From Dendrophyllia cribrosa (Eukaryota; Cnidaria; Anthozoa; Scleractinia; Dendrophylliidae), in NCBI GenBank assembly GCA_024195265.1, contig JAJLRJ010000001.1, positions 55,849,202 to 55,913,201 on the forward strand: DNA of 64,000 nt. Reading direction: 5' to 3'. Of this stretch, positions 45,305 to 57,783 are shown piece after piece. A program made the position numbers and the translations under genes. The notes under the pieces were generated by a model, which saw only the letters and a program-made list of their open reading frames with translations, made no database searches and was not told the origin of the DNA. Positions within the stretch are counted from its first letter, which is position 1; every line of letters starts with the position of its first letter.

Positions 45305-47982
45305 GGAGCTAGCTTTATAGAAAAATTTAATTTCGATTTGGTCTTGAAATCACAGGGGGTTTTTTTCCATGGTGCGTCACGCAAAATTTATTTTTAAAAT
45401 GTTTCACCAATTTATTGCACTCATCACCACAGTTTTGACATTATAAAAGCAGAAGCTCCTGAATGCGATTGTTTTTTCATTACCTGTATATTTTGGGCTT
45501 CCAAAAATTAATTGGAAATCCGGTCAGTAGGAGGGGTCTCTGGTCTTGGGAATCCAGGCGGGAGGGGGACCTAGCGAGCCACGAAATCCAGGTGGATCGG
45601 GGGGGGGGGGGGAGGGGAGATTCTTTTTGGAATAACCCAATGTAATACAAATAATTCACAGTTTGGGAAGTATTAGACTAGTGTGGGTTTGATCAGGAAT
45701 CAATAAATTAAATATTCAACGCGAGTACAGAAACATTGGTAGCTTCAATCAACATGTCTTAAGTGTCACACAAAATTCGTTGAGGGGGGAGGAGTGCGTG
45801 ACCCATTTAAAATAAACGGCAAAACGTTCTTACGCAAGCGCATGAGTATAGGCTACTGGTAGCCTCTTGTTTCCGATTCGCTCCGCTTGGTAAAAATGTC
45901 ACAGGACACCCAATACCGGATTCGGAAGCGTCTCCTTCGTCGACGCAACAACGTGAAACCACAAAGGCAATTTTTTTTTATTTCCGGTCAGAAGTCGTGC
46001 TTCTTGTGTTTTCGGTCTATACGTCTATTCAACAACAAATTATTGGTTTCTCAACCAACGCGACGAACGGCTCGATCTTTGGAAAATGTTTTATTACTCG
46101 TGGCAGAATGCCAACGAGGTATAAAATGAGAAGTGATTCTCGGTCCCTTTTTGTTTTTGAGTTTCACATTAGAAAAGTATACCTATTATGTGAATATCCG
46201 GTTCATTCTTCGCTTCTTCTGTCGGTCCAAAGTTTTCTAGGTGATAACAAAAACATTACTAAAGAATGAGTGGGGGGGGGGGGGGGGGGGGGTGGGTTTG
46301 GACAATTTCTTCTGAGTATGAATTTTTTTTTAGCATTAATATTTGCAAGAATTTTTTTTTACTACAATGTACAGATGAATTTGAGTGGTTCGACTGTGCT
46401 TTGACCTGGCCATGGTAAATTATTCTTTATCTACTGTATGCGGATTTATATAACATCATATGTGACCTTTCTGCTTTCTGCTGGAGCTTGTGCTAGTTTC
46501 GATAAGAGAATGGAACCACCGACAGAGAGTCCTACGCGACAAAAGCTTGCTATAGAAATGGCAAAACGTGCAGTGTGTTCGATTGAACGTATCATCGGAA
46601 TAAGAATATACAGAATGATCACAAAAATCTCCTATTGCTGTATTATAAGCATGTTTTGGCAGATTTATACTGCAAGTGTTCAAGAACAAACAATTGTCAG
46701 TGACTATTGTGTTTATTCTTATTCCGGTATACGGCCAATCGAACCCGCCTCAATTTCCTTTTAATAAATTCGTGGGTTCACAGTCTTATAAATCAAATTT
46801 GCGTAACAGACAAGATTGTAAAAAAATAGTTTTGGAGTTCAAACTAATTCTCCAAAGCATTTTTGGGCGAAATAACGGAATCCTCAAATTGGCATATTTT
46901 TGGATTTTTTTTTGCAATTTGCCTCAGATGATGTGTCCAACGCCCAATATTTACAAAGTTCAATAACCTTTTAAGCTCTGCTGCTGGCTTCTCAGAATAT
47001 AGTTTTTTTGGAGAAACTACGAAAATGGCTGGGCCTGTTTTTGCTGCTGATCAAAACTGCTGACAGGCAAAATGGTAGAATGGCCATTTCCTCCTTGTTC
47101 ATAGTATGAAACAAAATATTTTTACAGCAATCTTTATAAATTAGGAGAATTGGTCTACTATCTCGTGGAATTTCATTTGAATTAGTTTCCACGCATTGCC
47201 GAGAACCAGACTCCTATAAGTTTACTACTTGAGAATGAAAGTGTTCATCAAAACATGGGCTAAGGCTGGCATGATCAATCGTGGTTACGTTATGGGAACG
47301 ATACGTCTTTTGACCCTAATATGCTTGTTTTTGTTTATCCCCTACACACAGAAAGAACTACAGTAAACGTTTGCACAGTGCCGAGATAGCGCAAGGCCGA
47401 AATTGACAAATTTAAGGAATCCGGACGGTTAAATCTGCAGCATTTCAGGTTTTCAGGTTTGCGCGGAGGATCACAAAGTTTTACATGTACATGGGAGGCC
47501 CGTCTCAAGCAACATGGTGATCTCACTAGCTATGTATACTAATCTTTTACACGTACATTAACTCGCTTTCAGATTCAAAATGGAAGATAAAAAGCAGGAA
47601 CAAATTTGGGTTTTATAGGATTTCTACCCACCGCGGCAACAAATTCCGCTCAAATTGTAGCTGTACAGGGTTTGCAAATGCCTTTTCACTAACTCATTAA
47701 TAATTATTCATTTTGAACAAAGAAAATAATAAGCGTGACGGTGGTTTGCAAACCCGATCTTAATTAGCATAGATTTTGGCGATTTTATTCCTTCTTTTTC
47801 TCTGTATTTAATGATCAGTTTGAGAAGCTATATCAAACACTCGAAAGAGTGTTTCATCAGGTCTCCAAACCGTGACCTCGAAGTCGGTTAAAAAAAAACT
47901 CGGCTGCGCCTCGTTTTTCAACAAACTCCTCGGTGTTTAGAAATCGTGATGAAAGACTCTTTAGCTTCCTTGTGTTTGATAT
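45305..47982. other. intergenic DNA with G runs and shared repeat fragments
   Basis: G runs lie at 45600-45612 and 46272-46292. The segment GGAAGCGTCTCCTTCGTCGA at about 45926 also occurs in the tandem module at 40037 and 41297. A plus-strand frame at 46438-46764 begins like a signal peptide (MRIYITSYVTFLLSAGACAS) but has no recognisable continuation, so I do not call it a gene. Confidence 0.4.
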
Positions 47983-47985
47983 ATT

Positions 47986-48356
47986 AGGTGTGGTTACACA
48001 CACCACGGTAAATGGCATTTCCTATGGTAGATCATCCCGCGGTGCATCACACTTGGGTTTAGTATACTCTAACTGTGTTAACCAGCGGTTACACGCGATT
48101 TGTAATTTGCAAAGGTAAAAAATGTCACGCAATTCAGTAATTCACTTTTCCTTTGCGGTTACGTGTTGATGTCAAACGGAGCATCGTGATTGGCTCTTGT
48201 GCAACTTACCACGTTAAATGTCATGGGCGCTTCGTGTGTCTTTTTTATGTATCCATAGATATTTACCTCGGGGAATGTCGATCACACTCATAAATGCAGT
48301 TTCCCGTGGTGAAAGGGTCATTTACCACGGTAAAAGTGCTCCGTGTAACCGCACCT
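47986..48356. mobile_element. 371-bp MITE with AGGTGYGGTTACAC ends
   Basis: AGGTGTGGTTACAC at the left and GTGTAACCGCACCT at the right are inverted, and ATT is present on both sides (47983-47985 and 48357-48359). CACGGTAAA motifs recur inside near both ends. A 3-bp target duplication would suit a PIF/Harbinger-type origin; this is weak inference. Confidence 0.6.
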
Positions 48357-48775
48357 ATTACTTTTTAAAGGTTAAGTTAACTTGAAAGGGTGACGCTGTA
48401 CTAGTTAGGTTTATTTACTCACTTCTATAAAATGTGACTTGAAGTTTGTATTTAGCGTTTCATCTTTATAATTTTTACGGAACTCAGCTTACTGCATTGA
48501 CGCCTTGTCAAGTATAACGAGTGCCTATTTTTCAAAAGGTGTGTACTTTTCCATACGCAAAAAATAATTGGTGACCTCAAATTGTTATTATTAAATATTT
48601 CTGACATTTCCGCTGAAATTGTGGCTGTACGGGGTTCGCAGATGAAACTTTCCTCCATTAACGCTTAATGTCACGATAACAAAGTGCCGATTTTTTAAAA
48701 TCTGGTTACTTTTTCACTAATGTCTTTACGGTGACCTCCAATGTTTATTTTTAATTACAAGGGTGATTCGCTATC

Positions 48776-49055
48776 TAGCTGAGGCAAATACTTGAAAAAT
48801 ATCTGTATTGTAAAAGAGTTTTGAAACGAACTTCCTTAAGAATGAGTTTGGAATGATCGAAAATAGATTCATGTATTTCTTGGTGTTGCGGAAACTTAAT
48901 TGTTGGTTTGTTTTTTTGTTGTAGTGGTGATTACTGAGACAAACATTTGAAAAAAATATGTATTGTAAAAGAGTTTTAACACAAACTTCCTTAAGAATGA
49001 AAACAGGTTCGGGTATTTATTTTGGTGTTGCGGAAGCTTAATTGTTGGTTTGCTA
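48776..49055. repeat. ~155-bp tandem duplication
   Basis: GTATTGTAAAAGAGTTTT, then AACTTCCTTAAGAATGA, then TTGGTGTTGCGGAA and TTAATTGTTGGTTTG occur in the same order twice. The second copy lacks part of the middle. Confidence 0.75.
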
Positions 49056-49393
49056 TTGTGCTATGGTGTAGATATATTGTTTACTGCCTTTGGATTCTTT
49101 TGTGATCACAACATCCGCATCAACCAAGAAAAGAGAGAGGCTCGAAACCAAGTTAAAAAGGAACCCAACTTGTCTTCAATTTCCCTTAACCCTTATAAGG
49201 AATTTCCAATGGCACAAACCGCGTGCACCCGCACGTATGCATTGCTTTTGTTTTCGCATGTACGTCAACGATTTAAGATGAACGATTTAATTAATAATGT
49301 TCCCATGTTGCTTAATTTTTTTTTAAGAAAAACTGTGTTTTGAATTCATCGTTATTGACCCTTTCTGTAAAGAATGAAGTCCAAAATCGTAGT

Positions 49394-49450
<57 letters not shown>

Positions 49451-49461
49451 GGGAGAGGGGA
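49394..49461. repeat. long G run
   Basis: A run of more than 50 G followed by an interrupted G/A tail (GGGAGGGAGAGGGG). A C run lies at 49638-49651 on the other side. Unlike the runs at 3, 30 and 32 kb I could not show a target duplication, so I do not assign it to the transposon family. Confidence 0.7.
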
Positions 49462-49802
49462 ACCTGTTAGGGTACCGAGCCGGATAAATATGACAGAAAA
49501 TGACGTGTTGGTTTATAATTAGTGCCTCTTAGGGGTGAAAAACTCATTTGAGCCGCGCCCATGAAACGAGATTCTAGTAACTCTTAGGGCGTTTTTCGAA
49601 AATTTCCGACGACCACCCCCGTCATTTATAAAGTCACCCCCCCCCCCCCCCACCGTGTTTGTAGTGCATTTGAATCAATTACGTTTGGACGGAAGTTCGT
49701 ATCGTGCGATAAAAATCAATTTTCAAACAAAAATTATCGAAAACTTATTCCGTGTGGGCGCAGAACAGATAACAGCTGTATATATTAAGAACTTTCACTT
49801 GT

Positions 49803-49962
49803 ATATACCTAATTCAATAAAGGTTGCTTTGGCAGTTGGTCATTGGCATTTGGCATACGGAAAACAATGCAATGCTTTGCTTGAGTGACCGCCAAACAAT
49901 AGCTTTCCAATGCCCAATTACCAATGACCAATGGAAAGCAACCTTTATTGAATTAGGTATAT
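49803..49962. mobile_element. 160-bp foldback MITE
   Basis: ATATACCTAATTCAATAAAG followed by GTTGCTTT at the left is repeated inverted at the right, and the homology goes on into GGTCATTGG. The loop is about 60 bases. Confidence 0.75.
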
Positions 49963-50104
49963 GAAATATGCCAGTTTCGAAGGTGTTTTACACTAAAACT
50001 TCAACTTCCTTCTTATCCCCTTGACTTGCAAATTTTCACCAAAATTAAAGAGAATGTGACCGTCGAGCCTGAAACAATTTTGAGTCGAGCCTGAAACAAT
50101 TTCA

Positions 50105-50180
50105 CAGGCGTCGACAAGAATCGAACCCATGACATGTGCGATTCATGTTCTCTTTAATCGTCTCTACCACAGTTCATTTA
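50105..50180 (-). other. tRNA-derived (SINE-like) sequence
   Basis: On the minus strand TGGTAGAGACG resembles an RNA polymerase III A box and GGTTCGATTC, 30 bases later, matches a B box. A proper cloverleaf does not form. A directly repeated GTCGAGCCTGAAACAATTT lies just beyond (50062-50101). It is best read as a tRNA-derived SINE head or decayed tRNA. Confidence 0.4.
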
Positions 50181-50417
50181 AATTTATTATCACATACATG
50201 GTCATTTTCACCAAAATGCCGCAACTATAGTCATAAATGTTTTTGACAGACCCACCTTATACATACGATGCCCGATTTAAGGTGTCAGCTCCATTGAACA
50301 TTGTACACCTTCATTGTATTAGGTAAAATTGTGTATTCTAATATATTCTATGGTATTGTTTTCTATTGTATTGTCGTTCTTTTGTGTTATAATATTCTAT
50401 TGTCTTAACAAAAGAAT

Positions 50418-50556
50418 AAGGGCCTGTTTACATGAGGTAGGGTGACCCTAGGGTGTAGGGCCAACTCTCTTTGTTTTCTTTTCCCTGGAGGTTTTCAAAC
50501 AAAGAGAGTTGGCCCTACACCCTAGGGGCACCCTACCTCATGTAAACAGGGCCTAA
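50418..50556. mobile_element. 139-bp Harbinger-like MITE, TAA target
   Basis: GGGCCTGTTTACATGAGG at the left and its near-complement at the right are the ends of arms of about 55 bases (both contain CCTAGGGTGTAGGG). They are bordered by TAA on each side. TWA target sites are usual for PIF/Harbinger transposons. Confidence 0.7.
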
Positions 50557-51165
50557 GTGTTACCCCTAAATCGCGCATGGTATGGACCGACCCGTCAAAA
50601 TGACTTCAAAGTCTTCCTTAACGGTGGCATTCTTTTTGTTTATCAATCGTTGTTGAATAATTTTGTTGTGATTTTATTCTTCTTTCATTCTTCAACTTAG
50701 CTTCGAGGAAAGCAGATATTTTTCTAAAAAGTAACAATTGGTGGATAAACCAAATTCTTCTGAATTTTTGCGAGGAAATAATATAGTTTTCTCGCTGCGT
50801 CAGACGCCTGTCAAAAAGATAACGTCTGAGTAAAAGGGTTAGAGACTCACACAAGTAACTTCTTCACATAACTGGTTTCTAGCTATCAAATGGTAAATAA
50901 TGTTACTTTAACTCTTTAAACTATTTCGAACTTTCGAAACTGAGTGTTAATTGATATTGAATTTGTGAGAGGAATTCGTGCAAATTCATTTCGAACCTTT
51001 CAGAGCAATAGATATCAATGTCACATGTTGTTTATTAGAAAAGGCGCGTGTTACCGTATATGCATGGTTCGAACCATCAATGTCACTTTCGTTTATTTCG
51101 GAATAAAAGAACCGCCGATGAAATAAAATCAATTCATGTTTGCAAACTCGCGAGTGACAGTAATC

Positions 51166-51426
51166 ATGAGCAAAGTGTTTCATTTTGCCTTGTTCTGTCT
51201 CATGCTTTGCTTTTCTGTTTACATTGTGAAATCAGAAGAATATGATCTGAGTGACAAGCGTGACATGTCTGACGATAAGGAAGTTTGGATGTTGAAGATA
51301 TTAACCACGATGATAACAAACGTGGAGACTATTATGACAATGATAGTTGCAACCCCGGTCCTCCCTTGGGTTTTTGCGGTGATACAATATATCGAAAATA
51401 TTTTTCACCTAATAGATAGCCTATGA
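51166..51426 (+). CDS. second arminin-like peptide precursor, exon 1 (probably frameshifted)
   Basis: From ATG at 51166 (another in-frame ATG is at 51136) the frame gives MSKVFHFALFCLMLCFSVYI then VKSEEYDLSDKRDMSDDKEV. That is a signal peptide followed by an acidic start, matching the VKSEE junction of the gene at 26703. Near 51286, at a T run (GTTTGG), the acidic reading moves to another frame (DVEDINHDDNKRGDYYDND), while the original frame turns hydrophobic to its stop at 51424-51426. One base appears to be missing relative to an intact gene. This could be a disabling mutation, an assembly error, or a sign that the exon ends earlier. The donor site cannot be fixed; the basic exon at 52800 needs a phase-2 donor. 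Confidence 0.5.
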   Translation: MSKVFHFALFCLMLCFSVYIVKSEEYDLSDKRDMSDDKEVWMLKILTTMITNVETIMTMIVATPVLPWVFAVIQYIENIFHLIDSL

Positions 51427-52585
51427 TGTGCTCTACAAGATGAGGTTTCGACAAAGTTGGTTAGTCATGTCAGTCGACACAAAGAACATTAACCTCTCGG
51501 GCACACTCTTAGCTTATTTCCACGTTATATCGCCAAATGCCACCAAATATACAATTTAGCAGGATAAAAAGATGCTATAGAGCAAAACAAAGGTAGTAGT
51601 TTGGAGATTAAGTGCAGGATTGCAAGGATTGAAGTTTATTACAGTTCGTAAAATTTGATTTATTGACTGCCTGTCAATAAATCAAACTTGCCATTCTTGT
51701 GAAATTTTGACTTTTCTAGCCTTTATTTTGTTTGTTTAGTTCATATTCCTTTCCTTCTATCGCTTTCAGCGATGGTTTCTTCCAATTTCAAGATAATAAA
51801 GTAAGCTGAAACCAATCTCCTGGCCATAATCATGAAATCACGCTACTTCAGCCGGTACAGTGTCCGTTTAAGAACGTCTTTAAATATACAATAAGCTGAC
51901 TGAGAAAATAAAAGTGTTAGACTTTTTGGTCAGATGATTATCTAGTCCAACTGAGCCCAAAATGCAAGAATTACTGCAGCGAATTCTTGAAACGGAACTT
52001 GGCCCATTTTTCTTTCTTTTCATCCAGAACTATTATTTACTAAAAAAAACTATACAATTCATCTCGAGAACATTGTTAAAAACGTTTTCAGGCTCAAATC
52101 GAAAAAAAAAGAGCATTCAGTCCGGATCACTTAGCCTGAGCTCAAAAATTAAATGTTTGATAAAAACTGCAAATGTTTGAGGTAAACAGGTACGTAACGC
52201 TGTCGAGACGTCCTTCTTCACTTTGTTTGTTTTTATACCCCAATTTCAGACCATGTGATATCACACTAAAGAAATGCTTCTTTCAAATGCCATCATATCG
52301 ACGTGCATATGAATGCATACATTTCAGAAAGATAAAGGAACAATTCTATGTCGCATGATCGATCCAAGCCAAATAGGTTTATTGCAAGAAAATCACTTTG
52401 AATAGCCCAATTTACAGTTGTCTATTAAGTAAAACTATAACTGCAAGAAAGTACAGTTCACCATCCCCTCGGTATGGCCAGTTATAGTTGTAGTTATTGG
52501 TATAGTTTGTCTACTTAGTGACCTGGCCTTTGAGTGAATTGAAAGTAAGGCTGGAGTTTACCTTGTCTTGATACAAACCTTCCTG

Positions 52586-52644
52586 CTTTTCATATGTAAA
52601 TCATGTTAGTTGGCATAAGAACAACATGATTTACATATGAAAAG
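52586..52644. repeat. short inverted repeat in the putative intron
   Basis: CTTTTCATATGTAAATCATG at 52586 and its complement ending at 52644 form a 22-bp stem with a 15-base loop, about 155 bases upstream of the basic exon. Confidence 0.7.
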
Positions 52645-52799
52645 AAAAAAGGGTTTCTATCAAAACAAACTCAACTCCAGCGTCATTTCAACACAAAGGC
52701 CAGGTTACTACGTATACAACTGTAAATTGGTCTATTTACTGTTATCTGTCTTTCCTAATGTCGAACTTTTGTTTTCCTTGTTTTGTTTTTCTCTAAAAG

Positions 52800-52899
52800 C
52801 GATAATGACGCACATATGAAAGATGCTAATCCAGGTCCAGGTTACTACTGGAGTCGTCGTCGCCGCCGTCGTTATCGTCGCTCTCGTTGGGGAAACTAA
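52800..52899 (+). CDS. second arminin-like peptide precursor, exon 2 (cationic peptide)
   Basis: A 100-base exon after a pyrimidine-rich acceptor (GTTTTTCTCTAAAAG). In phase 2 it encodes DNDAHMKDANPGPG and then YYWSRRRRRRYRRSRWGN and a stop at 52897. The basic tail has eleven arginines in eighteen residues with aromatic residues around them. The layout (short acidic lead, proline-rich hinge, arginine-rich end in the last exon) is that of the gene at 27714, but the peptide is much shorter. AATAAA at 53051 gives a plausible 3' end. Basic character with a stop and polyadenylation signal in the right place supports a real exon; linkage to 51166 is inferred from spacing and likeness to the first gene. 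A terminal GN may allow C-terminal processing. Confidence 0.55.
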
Positions 52900-53326
52900 C
52901 CATGGTAACCACAAGGGAAACAACTAATGACTGGATAGACAACAGTAGTATTGTGAATGCAGCTTAAAGTGACAGTGCATCTGTAAAACGGCTATAAACT
53001 AAACTATGTAGTTAACAATGGAAGTGATAATTCAGAGCAAAAGTTATATCAATAAAACATCTGTCATATTATTGCAATGTTTTGTTGTGACATGACACTG
53101 GAGAAGATGCCCGCCTTGACTTTTATAAACGTAACTTTATTGTTACTTGTGTTCTTGTCAGAGTTACACAGCAACACCTTTCGAACCAGAAACAAATGCC
53201 AACTGCACCAGGGCTAGAATTAAATTTCGCACCGCGACACAAGCAGTGGCGTACAAAATTTCGATGATTAGGCGGGAACTGTAGAAAAACAATCATGATA
53301 ATTTGTTCGTATTCCTCGAGAGCATT

Positions 53327-53747
53327 TTTTTCTGCGAGCAGTGGATTACCCTACGCCGAGATACGCCGAACGAGAGAGAAACCACTGCGAGCATCCGTTT
53401 GCTTTTCCATCGAGCATGCGCTGCTACGTCACGCCCCACGTGATGTATTTGAGGTCGTTTTGCGGGAAAATTGTAGCACGTGCCGTTGTTTGTGGCAAAA
53501 AAGTCTTCGTCACCTTGGACGCCATTTTGATTTTTACAAAGCCGGCTCGCTTAAACGCAGCAGTTACGTGGATGAGTGCATGCGCGAGAGGCTAAACAAA
53601 AGTGTAAACTTGTTTTACCGGTTCAATGTTAATTTATTCGTTCATGGCGCTGGACGGCAGCTCGATCAAAAGAACTAATGGATGCTCACAGTGGTTTCTG
53701 TCTCGCTCGGCGTAGCTCAGCGTAGGAGAATCCACTGCACGCAGGGT
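53327..53747. mobile_element. 421-bp TIR element with 8-bp target duplication
   Basis: Inverted ends of about 65 bases share CTGCG(A/T)GCAGTGGATT, CTACGC(C/T)GAG and GAAACCACTG. They are flanked by AGAGCATT on both sides (53319-53326 and 53748-53755). An 8-bp duplication suits a hAT-like origin. The 127-residue open frame inside (53295-53678) crosses the element boundary and is not a gene. Confidence 0.7.
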
Positions 53748-53837
53748 AGAGCATTCAGAAGCACTGGATCAATTTACGTACTTGTGATCAATGAAATCGA
53801 ACGTTCGATTCTGTTCAGTCCATTCGCGTGTTTCGTT

Positions 53838-54020
53838 TGTGAGTTCTACTTCGTTCGATGACCGAACTTAATCGAACTCTTTCGTTCGATTGAGTTCGAA
53901 ATTCGAAACGTTCGATTTTGTTCGATTCGAATTATTTTTTGTGAGTTCGATTTCGTCCGATGGCCGAACTCCATCGAACTCAATCGAACGAAAGACTGGA
54001 AAGAGTTCGAATGAGTGCGA
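53838..54020. repeat. TTCGAT/GAACTC-rich tandem repeat
   Basis: GTGAGTTC(T/G)A, TTCG(T/C)CCGATG(A/G)CCGAACT and AATCGAACG-type motifs are repeated with a period near 100 bases and within it as TTCGATT/GAATTCGAA permutations. Open frames on both strands are repeat by-products. Confidence 0.65.
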
Positions 54021-54816
54021 AAACCGAACGTTCGATGTGATGGGGGGGGAGGGCAAAAATTGTTATCACGAACCAAGTAAATCCCACAAATTTGCCTTTG
54101 TTTATAAAAATTTACCGCGTGGAACGAGTGCAATAAACGTTTTAGCTACCGTAAAAACTTCTACTTTGTCACGTTTGCCTCGCATCGACAAACAACAGGT
54201 TAAAATGGACAAGCCCATTCCCGTCCCCAGAGTTGCGAAATTTTGCAAATTTGTGCGCTACGAAACTGTATTTTTATACTTGGCCGCTACGCCCAGGTAA
54301 TGACTTTTTTTCGATTTTGTTATTTGAGTTTGATAACATCAAAACCCTAGACTAAAATTAAAAGAATTAAAAATGCCTTTGAGATATTTCATTGGAAACA
54401 TATTTTCACAACGCTTACCAATGTGGGAGAAGCCTTAGAAGGATTTTCAGCGTTTATGACATTGTAATACTACATATGGCCTAACTTCGATTCCATTACT
54501 TATGTTAACTTTCCACCTATAGAATTTAGTATAATTTAATATGTTTCTTTTTGGCGTGCACACATTTTGGCATCACCTAAACTACAATAGCCTTAGAATT
54601 GCTACCACTGGAGTATATAGCTCACCATATAAGTATGATCTACACTACACTTGAAAACGCATTTGACAAATAAGGAAACAATAGCCATCTGAACTCGACA
54701 CGTGAACCGGCGCAAAAATTGACACTTATTGACAACTGTTGTTTCAAGTAATGCGTTTTGTCATTAGGTGTGAATCCCGATTTTCAAGACTGAGTCAAGT
54801 GCTTACCGTCTTGTGA

Positions 54817-54962
54817 AGGTGGAACCCCGGAATGAACGAACGATTTTTTTCAGCCCAGTAATAGTAAAATGTATGGAAAAAACGATAAAACGAACTCGAT
54901 CCCGTTATAACGAACACATTTTCCCAGTTCCCTGGCATTTCGTTATATTAGGGTTCCACTGT
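54817..54962. mobile_element. pogo/Tigger-like MITE (partial evidence)
   Basis: GGTGGAACCCC at the left and GGGTTCCACTGTA at the right are inverted. The interior has CGTTATAACGAAC and CGTTATATTA, a composition common in mariner/pogo-type MITEs. The left end is degraded. Confidence 0.45.
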
Positions 54963-56186
54963 AGTATGATTAAACCTAGTAATAAGGCATCCGCTCCGCG
55001 AGAAAATTGCGAGGGCGATTTCCCATTAAGTTTTATGGCTTGACTGAATAATGTCGTGATAATATCAATTCTACGATAACTTCAGGACGGAAACCCGCTA
55101 AAACATGTTTAAACGAACATGAAGATTTAGACGAATACATCGCGCTTATTTAATAAAAAGTGAACACTGGACAGCGAAGGAAGAAATATAAGCGTAGTAG
55201 GAATCCCAATTAATTTCACTTCTTTCGGTTGTTTGCCTTTTATGAATTTTTATTTCGTGAAGTTGAAGGAACATAACAGCCAACTGAAACTTCGGGTGTA
55301 AAAATTCACCGCCGATAGAAGATGTAAGCCGAATGCACGTGTCTTGCGATACGACTTTCTTACGAGTTTCGCTGGCGCTAGTGAATGTTTCTCGGGCGAA
55401 AATAACCTTAAAGCGATCACTTTTTTATTTAATTTTCTCTATGTTTCGGATACAGAGGAATAAAAATTGGATATATTTCCGTGTGTCTGATTGCGAGATG
55501 TTTTATGAAATAGCTGCGTTATGCGTTTTATTAATACTGGAAAGGTTTCAAAGAACTTTTTACATTATGCATATTGCAACATTTTTACCACATATGAAAA
55601 AATTTATTTCAAAGGGCTAAATTTGTTTCTCTCCTCTTAAATCATCACATCTGTTATTGTTAACTTTGATTAAATTTATAAGTTTCATTCACAATTTATT
55701 ATTATAACGGCGGGAATACTTCCAGCAAAAGTTTCAATTCGTAAAGTTTTTTGACCCCGGGTCCGGACGAGGCAAAATAAACTGAAATATTTATGGCTTC
55801 GAAAGGCCATTTTGCGGCTACATTAATTTGCATTCACTTCAAAAGTGTCGGAAACACAGACCAGCTGCTTACAAGATTTAGCTAAAACCAATAACAACCA
55901 TCGAGAAACTCTGATATAGGGCCTTTTTTAACGTTAAGTACAAAGAAGGCATCGAATTGTATTTTTTAGTTCTCTTTTCTTTTGACACAGTGCAAACGCT
56001 ATTTTAATAATTTGCTTGCGATCTCGCAAGCTAAGTGTGCTGTGTCTTCTTGTTTTCGAAGGTTAACGCTCTTCTTTCTTAGACTGCTCACACTATCCCA
56101 ATACTCCCTATCATCAAACCGTGAACTAACGTGCATGCAGATTCCCAAAACGAAGCCCAAGTATACGCTCCCACAGCGTCTTGTTC
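54963..56186. other. intergenic DNA, nothing recognised
   Basis: No gene or repeat recognised. The open frame 55333-55620 has no domain that I know. Confidence 0.4.
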
Positions 56187-57783
56187 TTAAGAGCGCCTGT
56201 CTGTAAAAACCAAACATATCGCGGCAAGTGATAAAATTGGATTCTTTTGATATTTTAACGTTAGATAGATTAAGGCATAACAAAAATCACTGGATACCTT
56301 TTTCGGCCAAATATCTTTTTATTTTAAAGAAAAATGCAGAAAACGAAATTCCGTTAAAATCGCCATTTCAGGCGGAAAATTATTGCACAACTTTGACAGT
56401 CTCGCTTACAAAAACAAGTAGCGCTACGGCATTTAAAACATGAAAATCGTATTTTGCAATCTTTAGATATCTAGAAGAGTGATTTATGGAATTATTATGT
56501 TGTTCTTTGCGTGCAAAATAATTTTATTTCGAAGACATATATTTTACTTCTTTAAAAGTACCTCGTAAACAAAACAATTTTTCACCATGTGCTAAACCTT
56601 CAAACGGATTAAGTTTTTGTTGGTTAATTTTTATAAAGATGATCTCAAGATTGCCGTAAAAATTTCTTTGGGCAAATGATTCAGAGCGACGCGAGAGCAT
56701 TTCAAAGTTCGTTAAAATTAAGAGTTATTTGACCTTACGAGGTCAACAATCAATTTGCGGGTCACACAAATATTCTAACTTCTGCTTCTGTGTTAACCCA
56801 TTATGAAATTGAAATAGCCACATTGAAAAACATTGAAATTTCCTTACCTCATTTGCGGTAGAAGACAGATTCAGAGACCATTTTTGTGTATAAGTCCCTT
56901 CTTTGTTCATCGTATTTTTAATTTATAACGTCCGATGCACGCCGGCCGCGGACTGCCATGCAAGGTCGCACGCAAACCTCTGTTAAACTTTCGACACATT
57001 TCAGCATTATGGCATCTTATTTAAAGGCTATAGCATTTGTCGAATGTTCTTCGGTTTGAAGTTAACGGATAGATAAATCTAATCACTGCTTGAGAAGTAC
57101 TGAATGAACAAACATGTCGGGCCGTTTAAGCCGTGATCGTGACGGCAGTTATTTGTGTCGTCACGCAATGCAGCTGTTCTTCGGCATTTTAGCGGGGTAG
57201 GGGTAGGGCTAAAGAGTTTGAAAACACCGAATCTTTGTCTGAAACTCTTGCAGCGGAGAAAAAAAAAATACGAAGTCTTTTCAGTTACGTTAGCACATTT
57301 AAGCGTCTTCACTCCGGAAAGATTATTCATTCGCCGTTGCACAGAAAAAGTAAAAACGAAATGTGTGAAATGCAAATGGTATCACTAGCTTTTTACCTGA
57401 TTAAGATCACTGTGGTATTTAGCTATTTCTGTCCTTTTTTCGTATTGATTTTTCTTTTTTTTTTCTTTTTATCAGAAAGATACTGTCTTCATGAAACATT
57501 ATGCGAAAAAGGGAAAATCAGTCTAATATTCGCCACATGCACGGCCCCCAAAATATATCAATTTGTACAGTGCAACTAGTGATGTAAACGTTTGTCAAAC
57601 GGTACACACCGCAACTGATGTTTTCCTTGTCTCTCAATTGACCGAGAGAGAGCCTCAAAAGAACACTTATTTGGATGTTTTCTACTTGCCAATAATCTTA
57701 CTGTGAGTTTGGGTTACCTGTGGTTCGTGGGACCATTTACCTCGCTCGTGAATTTTCCGTCAATGATATGTACCATAGATGTT

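Noticed and set aside
49394..49461. Another G-run transposon at 49.4 kb
   Set aside because: No TAC next to the run, no partner C-run end with a matching 8-bp flank, and no internal family motifs.
53295..53678. 127-residue open frame
   Set aside because: It runs across the boundary and arms of a TIR element and has no domain.
53890..54300. 136-residue open frame rich in serine and phenylalanine
   Set aside because: Most of it translates the TTCGAT-rich repeat, and the opposite strand is equally open.
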